The notes below the pieces were generated by a model. It was not told where the DNA came from, did no database searches, and was given only the letters and a program-made list of their open reading frames with translations. Both the position numbers and the translations under genes were made by a program. Below, piece by piece: positions 22,024-35,012 of a stretch of 64,000 nucleotides of DNA; within the stretch, counting starts at the first letter, position 1, and every line of letters starts with the position of its first letter. Source of the stretch: Rosa chinensis (taxonomy: Eukaryota > Streptophyta > Magnoliopsida > Rosales > Rosaceae); the NCBI RefSeq assembly GCF_002994745.2, contig NC_037092.1, forward strand, positions 24,453,001-24,517,000. Direction: 5' to 3'.

Positions 22024-22862
22024 ATGAACGGCTTCACTAGCTTCAACGACACGTGGTTCCAGCAGCTCCACCGCCTGGTGCAGCAGCTCTCCTCCTGCCC
22101 CAAACACCCCACCACCACCGAGCACCAGCACCACCTCCTCCACGTCATCAACAAGGTCATGTCTCACTACGCCGAGTACTACAGCGTCAAGTCTCTGGCT
22201 GCCGAGCACGACGCCCTCTCCGTCTTCGTCGCCCCGTGGGCCACCACCCTCGAGCGCTCCCTCCACTGGATCGGCGGATGGCGCCCCACCACCGCCTTCC
22301 ACCTCGTCTACTCCGAGGCCTCCATCCACTTCGAAGCCCACATCATCGATATCCTCCGCGGATTTCGAACCGGCGACCTTGGCGACCTCTCCCCCGCCCA
22401 GTTCCGCAGAGTTAGCGAGCTCCAATGCGAAACTGTACTCCAATAACCTTAAACCTATGCATGCATGCAACAATAATGATACAGAAATGCGCTTTAATTT
22501 GTTTTCTGAATTTCATGTTCGCCTTTTGGTTATCTGATGTACGAATATTCGATGCTTAGTTGCTTACTTACTAATTGATTGTTCAGGTGAAGGAGGAGAA
22601 TGCGATATCGGAGGAGTTATCGGAGTGGCAAGACGGAGTGAGCGAGCTGATGGGAAGCAGTAGCGATCTGGATGTGAAGACGGGTCTTCTGACGAGCGTG
22701 TTGAAGAAGGCGGATGATCTGCGGCTGAGAACGGTGAGGAAGGTGGTGGATTTGCTGACACCGCAGCAAGCTGTGGAGTTCTTGATTGCTGCGTCCGAGT
22801 TGCATTTCGGAGTCCGTGGATGGGGAATTACTCAGGACCGTCACCGCAACAATTTTTTCTGA
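22024..22862 (+). CDS. DOG1-domain protein (two exons)
   Basis: Exon 1 is 22024-22434 and exon 2 is 22587-22862, with a 152-bp intron (GTACTC...GTTCAG) giving ...SELQCETVKEENAISEELSE across the junction. The 228-aa product starts MNGFTSFNDTWFQQLHRLVQ and ends ITQDRHRNNFF. The pattern W(F/x)xQL, YY near residue 55, APWATTLERSLHWIGGWRPT, and the C-terminal L.TPQQAVEFLIAASELHFGVRGWG defines the DOG1 seed-dormancy domain, also found in TGA bZIP factors; no bZIP is present here. Length fits stand-alone DOG1-like proteins. Exon 1 is strikingly GC-rich against AT-rich flanks. A CCAAT (21787) and GGGATAAAAACC (21798) lie upstream, too far to assign surely. The gene looks intact; whether it acts in dormancy is not known from sequence. 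Confidence 0.9.
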
Positions 22863-23033
22863 TTCATATATACTGATCGACGGTGGTGCTTTGCATATTT
22901 GGCGGACGTTGATTGGGTACTATATACACTATGTTTTGTTTGCAGTCTGAACCGCTACTGTGAGATGTTTTTCCTTTTATTTTTATTTTTATTATATTTT
23001 TCTTTTCGAGAAGAACAAATGGAGTGAGATGTT

Positions 23034-23223
23034 AACCACTGTAAGTGGCCTAGTGGTTCTTGCCTAGTTGGGTGTGTTTCCCAACCTAGGTTTGAATTCC
23101 GAAGCTGTTAAAGTGGCCAGGCACTGTGCTGCAATGCACAGTTAGAGTATTTCACATGCGTCGAAGATATTTATCTTGGGCCTAGGAAGCCTTTGGGTTC
23201 CCCTTGACAAAGTCAAAAAAAAA
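23034..23223 (+). mobile_element. tRNA-derived SINE with poly(A) tail
   Basis: A box TGGCCTAGTGG near 23048 and B box GGTTTGAATTCC near 23090, a 3' body with GGGTTCCCCTTGACAAAG and a poly(A). The 17-bp TSD AAATGGAGTGAGATGTT is exact at 23017-23033 and 23224-23240. Confidence 0.92.
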
Positions 23224-23240
23224 AAATGGAGTGAGATGTT

Positions 23241-23705
23241 TTTCCTTAACGTCTAGTTAAATATAGATTTTGTGTATAGCCTCCCCTGAACCGTAAAAAA
23301 TACGAGAGATTGACCCGCTGGATACGTTAATTGCGTCGACAAATGAGACTTTTTTTTTTTTTTTTGGAAATGTATGAGACTTTTCTTTTTTTGAATAAGT
23401 CTTTTTTCTAGGTGGGCCGAGATAGTTGAGCGGCCATGCATGCAGAGCTTTGCAAGAAGAAAAGTTTTATACGTGTCGGAAGTTAAGCATATTAAGCCAT
23501 GCAAGATGACACCTGGGGTTTGCATGGCGGACGTGCGGGCCTCTTGCAAAGCCAACTGAGATACATTTATTAATTTATTCAAAGGTGAAACCTACAGCCG
23601 GCTTTGAGGGCTGCCGCCTCAGGCCACCTGTCGGCGGGCCTCCGACAATTTTTTCTTTGTATATATTTCTAGTCCAACGAATATTTATATATATTTTTGG
23701 CCAGA
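23241..23705. other. Intergenic, no gene recognised
   Basis: Contains poly(T) runs near 23352 and a GC-rich patch (23590-23650) resembling decayed transposon ends, but no clear border or coding sequence. Confidence 0.45.
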
Positions 23706-23711
23706 GTCAAG

Positions 23712-23830
23712 CGATGTTTGCTACTCTAGCATAGCGGTAAGTGTAGTGTGGCCTTCTAACTGCACCCAGGTTCGACGCCTTTTGGCCCTGCCGTGAACCA
23801 ACTGTTAAAACTGTCTATTTTTATGTTACT
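23712..23830 (+). mobile_element. SINE-like sequence
   Basis: TAGCATAGCGG (A-box-like) and GGTTCGACGCC (B-box-like) are about 42 bp apart as in tRNA-derived SINEs. No TSD or A-tail was found, so it is probably old. Confidence 0.5.
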
Positions 23831-24129
23831 AGCTACTGTAACGTAAGTTTGATGAATTGCCATTGCAATGGATCTATGTGTTAATTGGTTTTGGGACTTT
23901 TGGCCAAACATTCATGTGTTGATTGATATCTTGCCTTTTAACATTGTATAAGAGCCAGTGTTCAGGTGTTTATAAGGTTTCTGGGAAATTTGTTTTTGGT
24001 TTTCGCCCCAAATTTTCTTATGGTATATATAATAGTGCGGCTTAAGTCGACGTATGAATATTAATCAACCATACCTGATAATCTGATATATATGATATAT
24101 ATGTTGTTCACATGTTTAATTTTTATTTT

Positions 24130-24501
24130 GAGAGAATATCAGAAATGGTCACTCAATTTTTACATATTCGATATTTTGGTTACTCACCTTTTAAATATAT
24201 CACTTTAGTCACTCAACTTTAATTCTGTTATTAATTCACTTTAGTCATTTCGTTAATTTTTATTAAAAAAAAAAGTTATTTGTCATAATATTAATGATAT
24301 TTTCGTATAATTAATTGTGAAAAATTGAGAGATTTGTATTATAATGATTGGGAGAATTAGTAATTAAATTGAGATAAAATGTCCCTTGGGTGACTAAAGT
24401 AATTGACAGAGTAATAGTTGAGTGACCAAAGTTATATATTTAAAAGTTGATTGACAGTATCGAACGAGTCATAATTGTGTGACCATTTGTGGAATTCTCT
24501 C
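24130..24501. mobile_element. Mutator-type MITE (372 bp)
   Basis: Inverted ends start GAGAGAAT and share AAATGGTCACTCAA-like and TTTAGTCACTCAACT blocks over more than 100 bp. The 9-bp TSD TTTTATTTT is exact at 24121-24129 and 24502-24510. A half copy of the same family lies at 61664-61779. Confidence 0.88.
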
Positions 24502-24647
24502 TTTTATTTTTTATTTTTTTATGGTGCATTTATTGCAACCCTATTAAACTCTTTGTTCATCCCTTACATACTATTGCCCCTATTTATGAGCTCTCAAATT
24601 ATAATTTATTTAGTTTGCTCATTTACAATTCCCAAATCCTTTAAATG

Positions 24648-24811
24648 TGTTATAAAGTAGGGAGAAGATGAAGAGAGAATAGTTGGGAGGAAACAAAATT
24701 GTGCTCATTCAGTCTCATTAGCCTCCTTTATATAGAGGTAGGGTTTACATTAAAGAACATAACTAATGAGTATTTACATGGACATCCACATAAATAATAA
24801 TATTTACAACA
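24648..24811 (-). repeat. LTR (164 bp, 3' LTR of the minus-strand element)
   Basis: Differs from its partner at 35760-35923 by roughly eight changes over 164 bp. Confidence 0.9.
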
Positions 24812-26640
24812 CTCTCCCTTGATGAGAATCTCCCCCTGATTGTTGCAAGCCTCAATTATGTATGCGATAAGCTACATGTACCATGTATAGTAGTTTGATG
24901 TGTCTATCACTGAAATGAGACCATGTATGCTTTGCATATAGGGGCTCATCACAAATTTTCATAGCTGCAAGGGTTAAGCAATACCAACAAAGCTAGACGA
25001 TTTTCAATAAGCCTTATCTCATGTAATAAGGTTAGAAACAATCTCATATGCTCAAATTCATACACAAAGTAAGAGCTAAACAATATAAAGAAATTGACAC
25101 ATTTAACTTTGTATAGTTTAAAATTGAAAAATCATCATGGCATACCTAGCCATACTCATCAATATCTTTGCGTATTGATATGTCCATATAAGCTCTTCAA
25201 GAGCTCTAAGTAATTCATAACTTTATGAAAGTTAGAATATGTTGCAACATTATATTCATAATTCGAATTTGATAGTAGTCTCTTCATAGTACTCATTAAG
25301 GCAATTTAGATCTCGTTGACTAGAATGAAATGAGTACATATGAGTTTAGACTCTTTGATTCCATGAGTGAGCTTCAGGCTCTTTCAACATTTCATGGACT
25401 TGCATTTGAATCATTCATGTATTTGAATCCCTTGAGGATTTGATAAACAATACGCATATAATGACACTTTGCAACGTGCCATAAATCTCTCGTCAATATA
25501 ACAGCTATATGTAACACTGCATTTATAGAAAATTGTCATTCATATAAGGGAAGATATTCATAATCTCATGTCTCTATAAATAGACATTGTGCCATAGTAA
25601 TTTATCTTCACTTTTGATAAATACCCTTTTGTACCATGTAGGGTTAAAGGTCCAAGTATTTTATCACGTTTCAAATATTCAATTTCATTGGAATTGCCTC
25701 TTTCCAATTTTTGGCCAATAATATACTTTGTCGACACTCATAATGAAACGTGTCAATACAACCCTTAACTATTTTTTGGTAGCTACCAAATGTAAATTAT
25801 CATCGATGATCATTAATCATAGATCTCACACATTCTTATATGCATGCATTAGCTGTAATAAGCTTATTGATATTGGGTACTCATGCCACTTTTGGGGCAT
25901 ATATTGTCACTTCTAGGACAATCATCTCTCATAGATGAATTATGTAGAGAATGTGGATCTTTTTATTTATAATCTCATGTAGAGCATTATAGGGCTTGTA
26001 TGAACTTCCCTCTTTGGAAGCTTATAACTTTAGACCTGGTGGATACATTCCACATAAATTCACGCCGTTATTTAAAGACACTCTTTTCTCCCCCTAACCG
26101 CAAGAATATTGTCTCATTGAAGTGACAAATCATATGTGCAATACTGCTCATTCACAAAATTCCTCATTAGCAAATTTTGCAATCACTATTGTTTAACACA
26201 ATAATATTTGAACTCGACAATAAATCTCATTGGAACTTGTTGGTAATCTTACACAATATGAATGACCAATTTGGTCATGCCAAATTAATGTATTTGGCTT
26301 GGTGAACTTCTAGTTCATAACCATATATGCCTCTTATTGTTGTGTAATCTAATCCAAATGAGAGAGCGGATGTTTTTTCCAATATACACCAAGGACTTTA
26401 AGTACTGAAGGTACCAAACACAAAGACATCTCTCATTTTGGTAACATAAATGCGAGCTCTTCTAGAGCTATCCACCAAGATCTATAGGATATGGGATAGA
26501 TTACCTTTACCTTGGTAAAGATAAATGTTGAGAGCTACTTATGATCTTTAGAGATCATGCGCATCATTGCAGCACATATTTTTCCTTCTTTCTTTCGCCA
26601 AATTTACTTATAAGGAAACGATGCATTGGAATCCATAAAT
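24812..26640 (-). other. Non-coding interior of the large LTR element
   Basis: AT-rich, with stops in all frames. No retroelement domain, RNA gene or hairpin array is seen in this part. Confidence 0.6.
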
Positions 26641-26644
26641 GTTA

Positions 26645-29067
26645 GAACTCTAGGTTCTTAACAAGGCGACATCTTTGAATTTCATGTCACAATATTTTAC
26701 TCGAAACTTCTAGTTCGAGGCTAATAGTTGTGCTTTTTGTGACCCTTTAATTATACTCAAAGCTTCTGGGTCGAGTTTAAATAACTTTCGGAACTTCAGG
26801 TTCCAAAAGGAGCATGAACTTTATTTAGAGGATCTGCATTAACATTGCTGAAGAACTGCAAGCTCTCATATAATCAAGAATCAAGAAACTTCAAGTTTCT
26901 ATATCTTTTTGGCGATACCTTTGAGAAACTTCAGGTTCTCATCATGTGATTAAAGATGAAGAAACTTTAGGTTCTAATATCTTTCAATCACAAAATTCAC
27001 AACACCATGTTTCAATATTATTATGGTGGAAGTCCTAGTCAAAATAAAGGATGACTCTTAACATAGCACGGTGGAATATCAAGCATGTTGAAAACATCTC
27101 AGTGCTTACTTTGGTCACTTCTCTTCCAGAGTGGCTTGATAAAAATCTGCCATAGTATGGAGTGCAAAACATGCATATGCCCAATGCTTAATTCCATCTC
27201 ACATGTAGAAAGCATTCCCATGATTTTTGGGCACCACTTATATGGTCTTTTCATTTGCCATTATTCTACTTCTTGTGGTTATCATTTAGCCATTTCAAAA
27301 TTGGCTTTATGATACAACCCATACAAGATGGTAAGTTCTTCCAACATATGTCTCTTTTGGAGGTGCATAATGCAACTATACTCCACTAGATGAACTCTTC
27401 CGGAGTCATCGATCAATCAGATCTACAAGACCTGAGATTATTGTTATTACTAGAGCTTTAAAAACCATGAACACGATCACATTATGTTGTTGACACAACG
27501 TTTTCATAAATGAAATGTGTCAGGATTTAGAACTTCAGGTTCTTGTACAATCTCATGTTGAAAAACAACTTACTCGAAACTTTAGGTTCGAGGGTGACAC
27601 ATACTAGAACTTTTTCATTCTTGATCCACTCAAAACTTCAGGTTCGAGTCTACACAATTAGAACCTTCAGGTTCTAAGAGTGGAGTGAACTTCAGGTTCA
27701 CATGTAATTATAAGAAGAGAGACTGTACGCCCATTTTCATGTAATGCCAAGTTGAGGAACTTCTAGTCCTGTTATAATCGGGAAACATTAAGTTTCCATC
27801 ATATATTTACTCGTAACTTCTGGTTCGAGTTTTACTAATTAGAACTGCATGTTCTAAAATATGGTATTTACATGTGACCATCTTGTAGTAGCATCAATCA
27901 TGACTATAACTTATAAATGAGAGATTTTATATGGTCATGTAGTGAATATGATCATTGAGGAACTTCAGGTCCTCATGTAATTAAGGATCAAGGAACTGCA
28001 GGTCTCACTACAGGTTCTGATCTCTTTTAATTACAAAAATTCACGATCACAAATTTGGGGTATACTCATACTTATTCGTCATAAACCAACGGTTAAATAT
28101 CTGCTTACTTTTAAATTGGTGTCAAAATAATCCCCTCAAACCTTCAGGTTTGAGGTTGACCCATATTAAAACTTTATGATAAATTGTTTATATATTCACT
28201 CAAGACTTATGGCTCGAGTCTGCACAATTAGAACTTCAAGTTCTAAGGTTGAATGCTTTAAGCAGGCATAAAAGAAGAATATATCAATCGACATATGAAA
28301 ATTTACTTGAAATTTCTAGTTCGAGTTGACATAAAGTCAGATAAACTATGACTGAATTATATGTGTAATCGAAGCTTTAGGTTCGAATATTTTTCTATGA
28401 ACTGCAAGTTCTAAAATTTCATAATTTGAACTTCGGGTTCAAATAAATTTGGTGCTCGAAACTTCAGGCTCGAGGTGACTAAAGTGGATCTTCAAGTTCA
28501 CTTTGAACTAATTTATATTTTATACTCAAAGCTTCGAGTTTGAGCTTTACTGTTAGAGCTTCAGGTTCTATTATGAAATTTTGAACTTCTGGTGCAAAAA
28601 TATTACATTCGAAATTCATATGTTCGAGACATAGGGCTGCTAGCGCATATAAATAACAAAAAAAATATGTACTTTAATGAAGATATACAATAAAATAGAA
28701 ATATTGCGGTGAAGAAGAAATAAATAAATATTTTAACGATGGAAACTTATGGTTCCATAAATGAATAATACACAGAACTTCTGGTCTGGTTAACTTTACA
28801 AAATACGATAATTTTGTATCTCATCTCACAAACGACAATACGAGAACCAAGTTCTCTGATATAAATGCTAGTCAGAAGCTTCTGGCTTCGAATGATTGTC
28901 CAACTTTGAACTGCAGGTTCTAAAGGTGGTTTGAATTCCAAATTCAAAAATAGTCATAAGGAGAAAAGAACCCTAACATCAAAAGATAATTGGAGGAACT
29001 TCAGGCCCTCTTATAATTAGGGATTAAGAAACATTTGACTTCATATACTTGATTGCATAGTTTTGAG
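26645..29067. repeat. Array of more than 30 imperfect palindromes with one core and covarying stems
   Basis: About every 30-90 bp an imperfect palindrome occurs around a core close to AACTTCAGGTT. The paired flanks differ between copies but pair within each copy: TTAGAAC/GTTCTAA (28229-28247), GTGAAC/GTTCAC (27685-27701), CCTCAAAC/GTTTGAGG (28134-28155), ATTTGAAC/GTTCAAAT (28424-28444), CTCGAA/TTCGAG (26700-26719), GGAAAC/GTTTCC (27781-27797), TGAGGA/TCCTCA (27956-27975). Loops are mostly 5-6 nt. The array lies in an LTR element transcribed from the minus strand, so its RNA would carry serial hairpins. Confidence 0.85.
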
Positions 29068-29491
29068 GATCTTCTGGCCCTCGTAATTGTATAAACTCTA
29101 AAAACTGCATATCGCAATTTTTAATTATAACAATGAAGAACATACCTTTATCTTGAAAATTCACGCGTTTAGCCGACCAAAATTAAAATAAGACTATAAA
29201 ATTGGCTTTTGATATATTGGGTATAATCAATATAGATGAGTGTAACATGCAGGATACTAGAGACAGAAAACAAATTTCTTTGTTAAACTGATAACGATTT
29301 TAATCTGGCAAAAACCAATATATCAAACCTAAAAAAAAAACATCACAAGGTATAAAACATGGTACAATGGTCCAGGTACAAAGAAAGAAGAATATCATAC
29401 ATTTGGAATCATTTGGAATTGTGGAGGAATTATCACGACTTATAATAGCCCTTTGACCCTTTCATCTCTATCAGTAGATCATTGTGGTCAT

Positions 29492-29776
29492 TGAAAGCTT
29501 CAAGATAAGCTTGAGAGAAAACCAGAGAAAAGAGAATAAATGGAAACTAGGCTTGTATATTATGAAGTTAGTAGTTATAGAGAGGTTAGGTTTTGTATTT
29601 ATAGTAAGCTAGCTGACCAACTTAATTAGCACGCTTACCATGCTAATTGACAAATCTATCTAACTAATCCATGTAACCATCAGCTATATGGCACGTGTCA
29701 GAATAACACACGTGAGGGAAAATACACTTGAAGAGCGTGAAGTAACAGAATTGATAAACCGATATATATGTTAACA
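29492..29776 (-). repeat. Copia 3' LTR (285 bp)
   Basis: Begins TGAAAGCTTCAAG and ends ATGTTAACA on the plus strand; nearly identical to 35013-35297. Confidence 0.95.
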
Positions 29777-32700
29777 CCCCTCCTCAGCTTGATGGGAGGG
29801 ACCGAGCATCAAGCTGGAACACAGATAGTTGTGTTGTGGAGAGCAGAGGCCCTTGGTAAAGAGATCAGCAAGCTGGTCATGAGAGCAAACGAACCGAAGG
29901 TGGATGGAGCCATCACGAACCTTGTCCCATGTAAAATGGACGTCAACTTCAATATGTTTGAGCTTGGAGTTATGGACAGGGTTTTTGGCAAGCGCCAAAG
30001 CGGAGATGTTGTCACAGTGAAGCGTTGGAGGAGAGGCACAAGGGAGATGCAAGTCAGCAAGGAGAAGTTTGAGCCACTGCAACTCAGATGTGGTGTCCGC
30101 CATGCTACGATACTCGGCCTCAGTGGAAGACCAGGAAACAGCGGTTTGCTTCTTGTTGCACCATGAAACTAGAGAGCCATTGAGTAAGATAACAAAGCCA
30201 GTGGTGGATTTGCGATCGTTAGGATCCCTAGCCCAATTGGCATCACTATAGGCTTAGAGGGAGAAATTGTGATCAGAAAAGACATGAAGGGAGAGATTGG
30301 TAAGAGAGGAACCCCCCCTGAAGGTGATGCCATAATCGGAGGTGCCTTTGACATATTTGAGGATACGTAGAGCAGCCTGAAAATGATGATCAGTTGGGCA
30401 ATGTAGAAATTGGCAAACAGAGTTCACACTATAGGCAATGTCTGGCCTGGTGAAGGTAAGATACTGCAAACATCCGACAAGACTCCAGAATTGAGCTGCG
30501 TCACTGGGAGAGAGAGACGTGCCACTATCCCTTAGAAGTTTGAGACCAGATTGGCATAGAGTAATGTGGGAATGACAAGTATCCAAACCGGCCTTGTGAA
30601 TAAGATCTGTCGCATACTTGTGTTGGGATACAAAAAGACCATGGGATAGATATTTGATTTCCAATCCCAGAAAATAATGAAGTGGACCTAAGTCCTTCAT
30701 GTCGAACTCATGCTGTAACGACGTTTTAATTTCAGCCAAGAGATGCTCACAATTGCCAATAAGGATGATGTCGTCAACGTAGAGGAGTTGATAAGCTTTG
30801 GAAGAACCAGATACAAGGGTAAAGAGTGATGGATCTGCATGTGAAGATTTAAAACCAAGAGAGGGTAGAAAAGAGGTAAACCGTTCATTCCATGCCCGAG
30901 GGGCCTGCTTGAGACCATAGAGAGATTTGTGGAGTTTACAAAGATGAGTGGGAAGCTGTGAGTCTTCAAATCCAGGGGGCTGGGCCATATACACCTCTTC
31001 ATGAAGTATACCATGCAAGAATGCATTCTTGACATCAAGTTGATGTAACTTCCAACCATAAAAGGCCGCAATACTCAAAATCAAACGAACAGTAGTGTGG
31101 CGAACCACAGGTGAGTAAGTTTCGTCATAATCAATACCATATTTCTTAGTTGAAACAGCGAGCAACAAGCCGAGCTTTATGACGAGCAATAGAACCATCT
31201 GCATTTTTCTTCAGTTTAAAAATCCACTTACAGGATACTAGATTCTTATCGGGAGGAAGGGGAACCAATGTCCATGTATTTTGATTAAGTAAGGCATCAT
31301 ATTCTTCTTGCATGGCGGACTTCCAGGCTGGGATTTTGAGAGCAGTTTTGTGAGAATGGGGTTCAGAGAGTGTAGGGTTCGAACAAGCAGAAGAGAGAGA
31401 AGATAAAAAGGCCTTTTTCTTAATAAGCCCTCGTTTGCTTTTGGTAAGCATGTGATGGTTATTCATAGTAGAATCAGTCAACCCCTCCACAGGATGTAGA
31501 ACATTGGAACTAGATATTTGACTAGTAGGTCGGATGAGAGCACATGCTAATTCAATAGAGAAACCAATTCCAGGTTGGGAACGGATGTTAACAGAGCCGT
31601 CAGTTTCATCAAAGTGTATAACCGTGTGTGTATCTGATGCACTAGATGGAGAGTTAATTGCGGGAGTGGACATGAGAGCAGGAGGTGCATGTGCAGGAAT
31701 AGTAGAGGAAGAGTGCATTGTGGAAGCAGTCATGACATCAATAGCTGCATGTGTAGGCAAAGTAGCATTAGTACATATAGTAGAGGAGGTAGGAGGCTGA
31801 CCTGACACAGGAACAGTAGGAACATGGGTAGTAAAGTGGAGAACAGGTGCTGGGATAGTAGACTGAGTGAGGGACTGAGTAAATGAAGAGCAGGGTTGTA
31901 CACTAGGTTGTTGCAGCGGTGGCCCATGAGATAGCCGAGAGCCAGCATAAGGAAAAGACGTTTCATCGAAAAAGACATGTCTTGATATAATACACTTTCT
32001 TGTGATCCAATTGTAGCAAATGTAACCCTTGTACCCTGTTGCAAAACCAATGAACACACATTTTGTGGTTTTGGGTTGGAGCTTGTCAGTCCTATAGGGT
32101 GTCATGAGAGGATAGCACGCACATCCAAATACCAACAATTCAACTGAGGGAATCCTATTGTACAACTTTTCAAATGGAGAAAGCATCCCTAGGACAGTGG
32201 TAGGCATCCTGTTAATAAGATATGTAACAAGAGCACATGCGTGATACCAGAAAGGAGAAGGAAGAGAGGCAGTTTGCAAGAGAGTTACAGTTGTTTCCCG
32301 AATATGCCTATTCTTTCTTTCTGATATACCATTCTGCTCGGGTGTATAAGGACATGAGACTTGATGAAGTATCCCATTGGCATTCAGAAAGGCTTTAAAC
32401 ACTGAGCTAGTGTATTCACCTCCGCCATCACTGTGCAATGTTTTAATGGTTTTGGAGAATTTAGTTTGAACAAAGGCACAGAGAGACTTAAAATGAGGGA
32501 ATACTTCAGTTTTATTTTTCATTGGAAACATCCAAGTATATCTAGTACAATCATTGATGAAAATTACAAAATACTTAAAGCCATCTAAGGACAAATGAGG
32601 AGCAGGGCCTCAAACATCTGAATGTACTAAATCAAAAGGTGCTTCACTTCTGGTTTGAGACGCTGGAAACGGTAGCTTGTGAAGTTTACCAAGGAAGCAG

Positions 32701-34557
32701 GCTTCATAGAGTGTATGGTCACCAGTAGAATCATCAGAAAGCTTACACTTATTCAACATACTTTTGACTATGTCACTAGTAGGGTGGCCTAACCTTTGAT
32801 GCCAGAGAAAATGTTTAATATTTTTTATTGTTTTCCTAACATATGCAGCCTTGGAAGAAGAACTAGGAACAGTAGAAGATGATATAGAACTCAGCTTGAG
32901 AGGCAGATCAAATGGTATGGGGTACAGCCCTTGGTTACTCAGTCCCTGATAAAGAATTTTTCCCAGCACCTTGTCCTGTATCACACACATAAACTTATCA
33001 AACCAAACTGAACAGTTGTTCTGTTTGCACAGTTGATAGATGGATAATAAATGGGCAGCCAATTCAGGTATAATAAGAACATTATCCAGCTTGAGTAAAC
33101 CAAGAATAGTATTACCAATATGAGTAATATTTAGTTGTTCAAGTATTACCAATATGAGTAATATTGAGTTGTTTACCATTACCAACTTGAATTGTATCAG
33201 AGGCATTGTAAGGTGCAACATTCTTAAGCAATTGAACTTCACTAGTCATGTGATTGGTAGCCCGGAGTCAGCAAGCCAGAATTGAGGTGTGGTTGAAGAG
33301 GATGCAAACATGGCAGATGGATGAAGTGGAGGTGGTTGTTATTGGTGACTTGGAAATCCAATAATATGATAGCACCTATCAACAGTATGATTCTTCTTCT
33401 TGCAATACTGACATTCCACACCTGCAACGGAGTTGGTAACAAATGGAGGCTGCACAAAAGGTTGATACTGAGACAAATCCGACAAGTCCTGGCACTATGA
33501 CCAGGTTTGCCACATAGTTGACAAGAAAAGGTGTTTCCAGACTGTGAAGCAAAGGTAGAAGCATCTGTAAAACCAGTCGGATTGTAGTTGCCACCTGCAA
33601 AGCCCCTACTAGCGGTAGGAAAACCTCGGCCAGACCCACCAAGTCTCCCCTCCCTCTACCAGCAAAGAAACCGGTCATGCCAAGATTGGGATCAAGTATA
33701 GGGAATGGAGTGAAGGGGGAGTATCCATAGGGCACAGTTGGAATGGGAACATAAGAGGGCTGTGACACCGAGGAAAGAGTAATGCTAGTAGTATGTGAAG
33801 GAAAAGGACTAAATCCAGAAGGAACGAGAGGGGACACAGTGGGTGTGGAGACAGGAGCAGATGGGACCGGAGGAGTGGTGGGTGTAGAAGACTGTGAGAA
33901 GGAAGGAGAACCCTGTGCAACCTTTGCAGTGAGAGAGACAGTCTGAGTCTCATTCTCAATGTCAACCTCAGCAGCCTTGAGTAAAGTTTTTAGCTCCCCC
34001 ATAGAGCAACTAACAAATTGAGCCCGGATGACAGTTTTAATGGCAGCAAATTCAGACGGTAAGCCTCACAAGATAGTAACCACAATATCTTCATCATCAA
34101 GAAAGACTCCAACAGTTTCAAGGGCATCTCTAGCCGCCTTGATCTTGTCCAGATAAGCCTCAATATTGTCAGACCCTTTCTTAAGACCTTGAAGAGTAGA
34201 CTTAAGCTGCAAAATGTTCTGCCTATTTAGGGCAGCAAACTTGAGACGAAGATTGGACCACATCTCATAAGCAGATCGACTACCCACAACACAAGACATA
34301 GAAATTGGACTCAAAGTTTGGCCTAGCATATTAACGATGCTCTGATCCTGTGTTTTCCACGCAACATACTCATTGGTCACAGACTTAGTACCATAAGATG
34401 CAATAGCATACTGTGGTGGACATGGTGCGGATCCATCAACGAAACCAAAGAGGTTCTGACCTCTCAAGAACGATTCAAGATGAAAAAGCCATGTAGGATA
34501 ATTCGATTCATCTAACAAAATGTTAGGGAGAAACACAGTGGTTTGAGTAATAGCCAT
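29771..34557 (-). pseudogene. Copia gag-pol polyprotein, lightly damaged
   Basis: Read 34557 to 29771. Gag begins MAITQTTVFLPNILLDESNY with a UBN2 region; an in-frame TGA at 34066 interrupts before GLPSEF. After a proline/serine-rich stretch there is a frame change near 33650, then two zinc knuckles, CQLCGKPGHSARTC (about 33520) and CQYCKKKNHTVDRC (about 33400). GAG-pre-integrase (HQRLGHPTS, about 32800) leads to a stop near 32610 where the family has Trp in HSDVWGPAP. Integrase keeps its acidic residues (HSDGGGEY about 32430; PEQNGISERKNRH about 32330). A frame change near 31160 precedes reverse transcriptase (GIDYDETYSPV, LDVKNAFLHG, LLYVDD near 30785). A TAA at 30254 precedes RNase H (SDANWARD, STEAEYRSMA, HCDNISALALA), which is open to 29771. 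All catalytic motifs are present. Confidence 0.92.
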
Positions 34558-34998
34558 AGGGAAATAATGTGTGATATCAACTAGCAAATCACAGAGAGTA
34601 GATGAAATGCCCAAAAACTGGGGTTCCAAGCTCACAAAAGTAGCAATAACTAGATCTGAATAGTATTGATGATATAAACTGAAAGAAGAACTAGAATCAC
34701 AGCTTCAATTATGAAGAACAGGCTCTAATCCCAAAGATCTAGGGTTTCAACTTTGAACAAGTAACAATAACCAGATCTGAACCACTATGATAAGAAAAAG
34801 CAGAAGTCTAACCAAAACCAAAGCTTCGATGATGAAGAACAACCACTAAATCAACAATCGAACGCGGAGATTGAAACGAAACCAGTAGGAAGAACAAACT
34901 TAATTAGCTGAAATTGACGAAGGAAGAAACACCGGAACGACGATTGGACGCCGGAACTACGATCGGAAAAGCGACGAGGCTCCACAGTGATCGGCCAT

Positions 34999-35012
34999 GG
35001 CTCTTGATACCA
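34999..35012 (-). other. Copia primer-binding site
   Basis: TGGTATCAAGAGCC on the minus strand, initiator tRNA-Met type, flush with the 5' LTR. Confidence 0.85.

Noticed and set aside
21955..22473. Long minus-strand open frame over the DOG1-like gene
   Set aside because: It is an antisense shadow of the GC-rich DOG1 exon; the glycine/aspartate-rich composition and lack of domain match argue against it.
24812..29486. Possible CRISPR-like or tandem repeat array
   Set aside because: The units are irregularly spaced palindromes with varying stems in plant DNA, not direct repeats with spacers; described instead as a hairpin array.
31534..31800. Plus-strand open frame of 88 codons
   Set aside because: It is antisense to the Copia integrase-RT linker.
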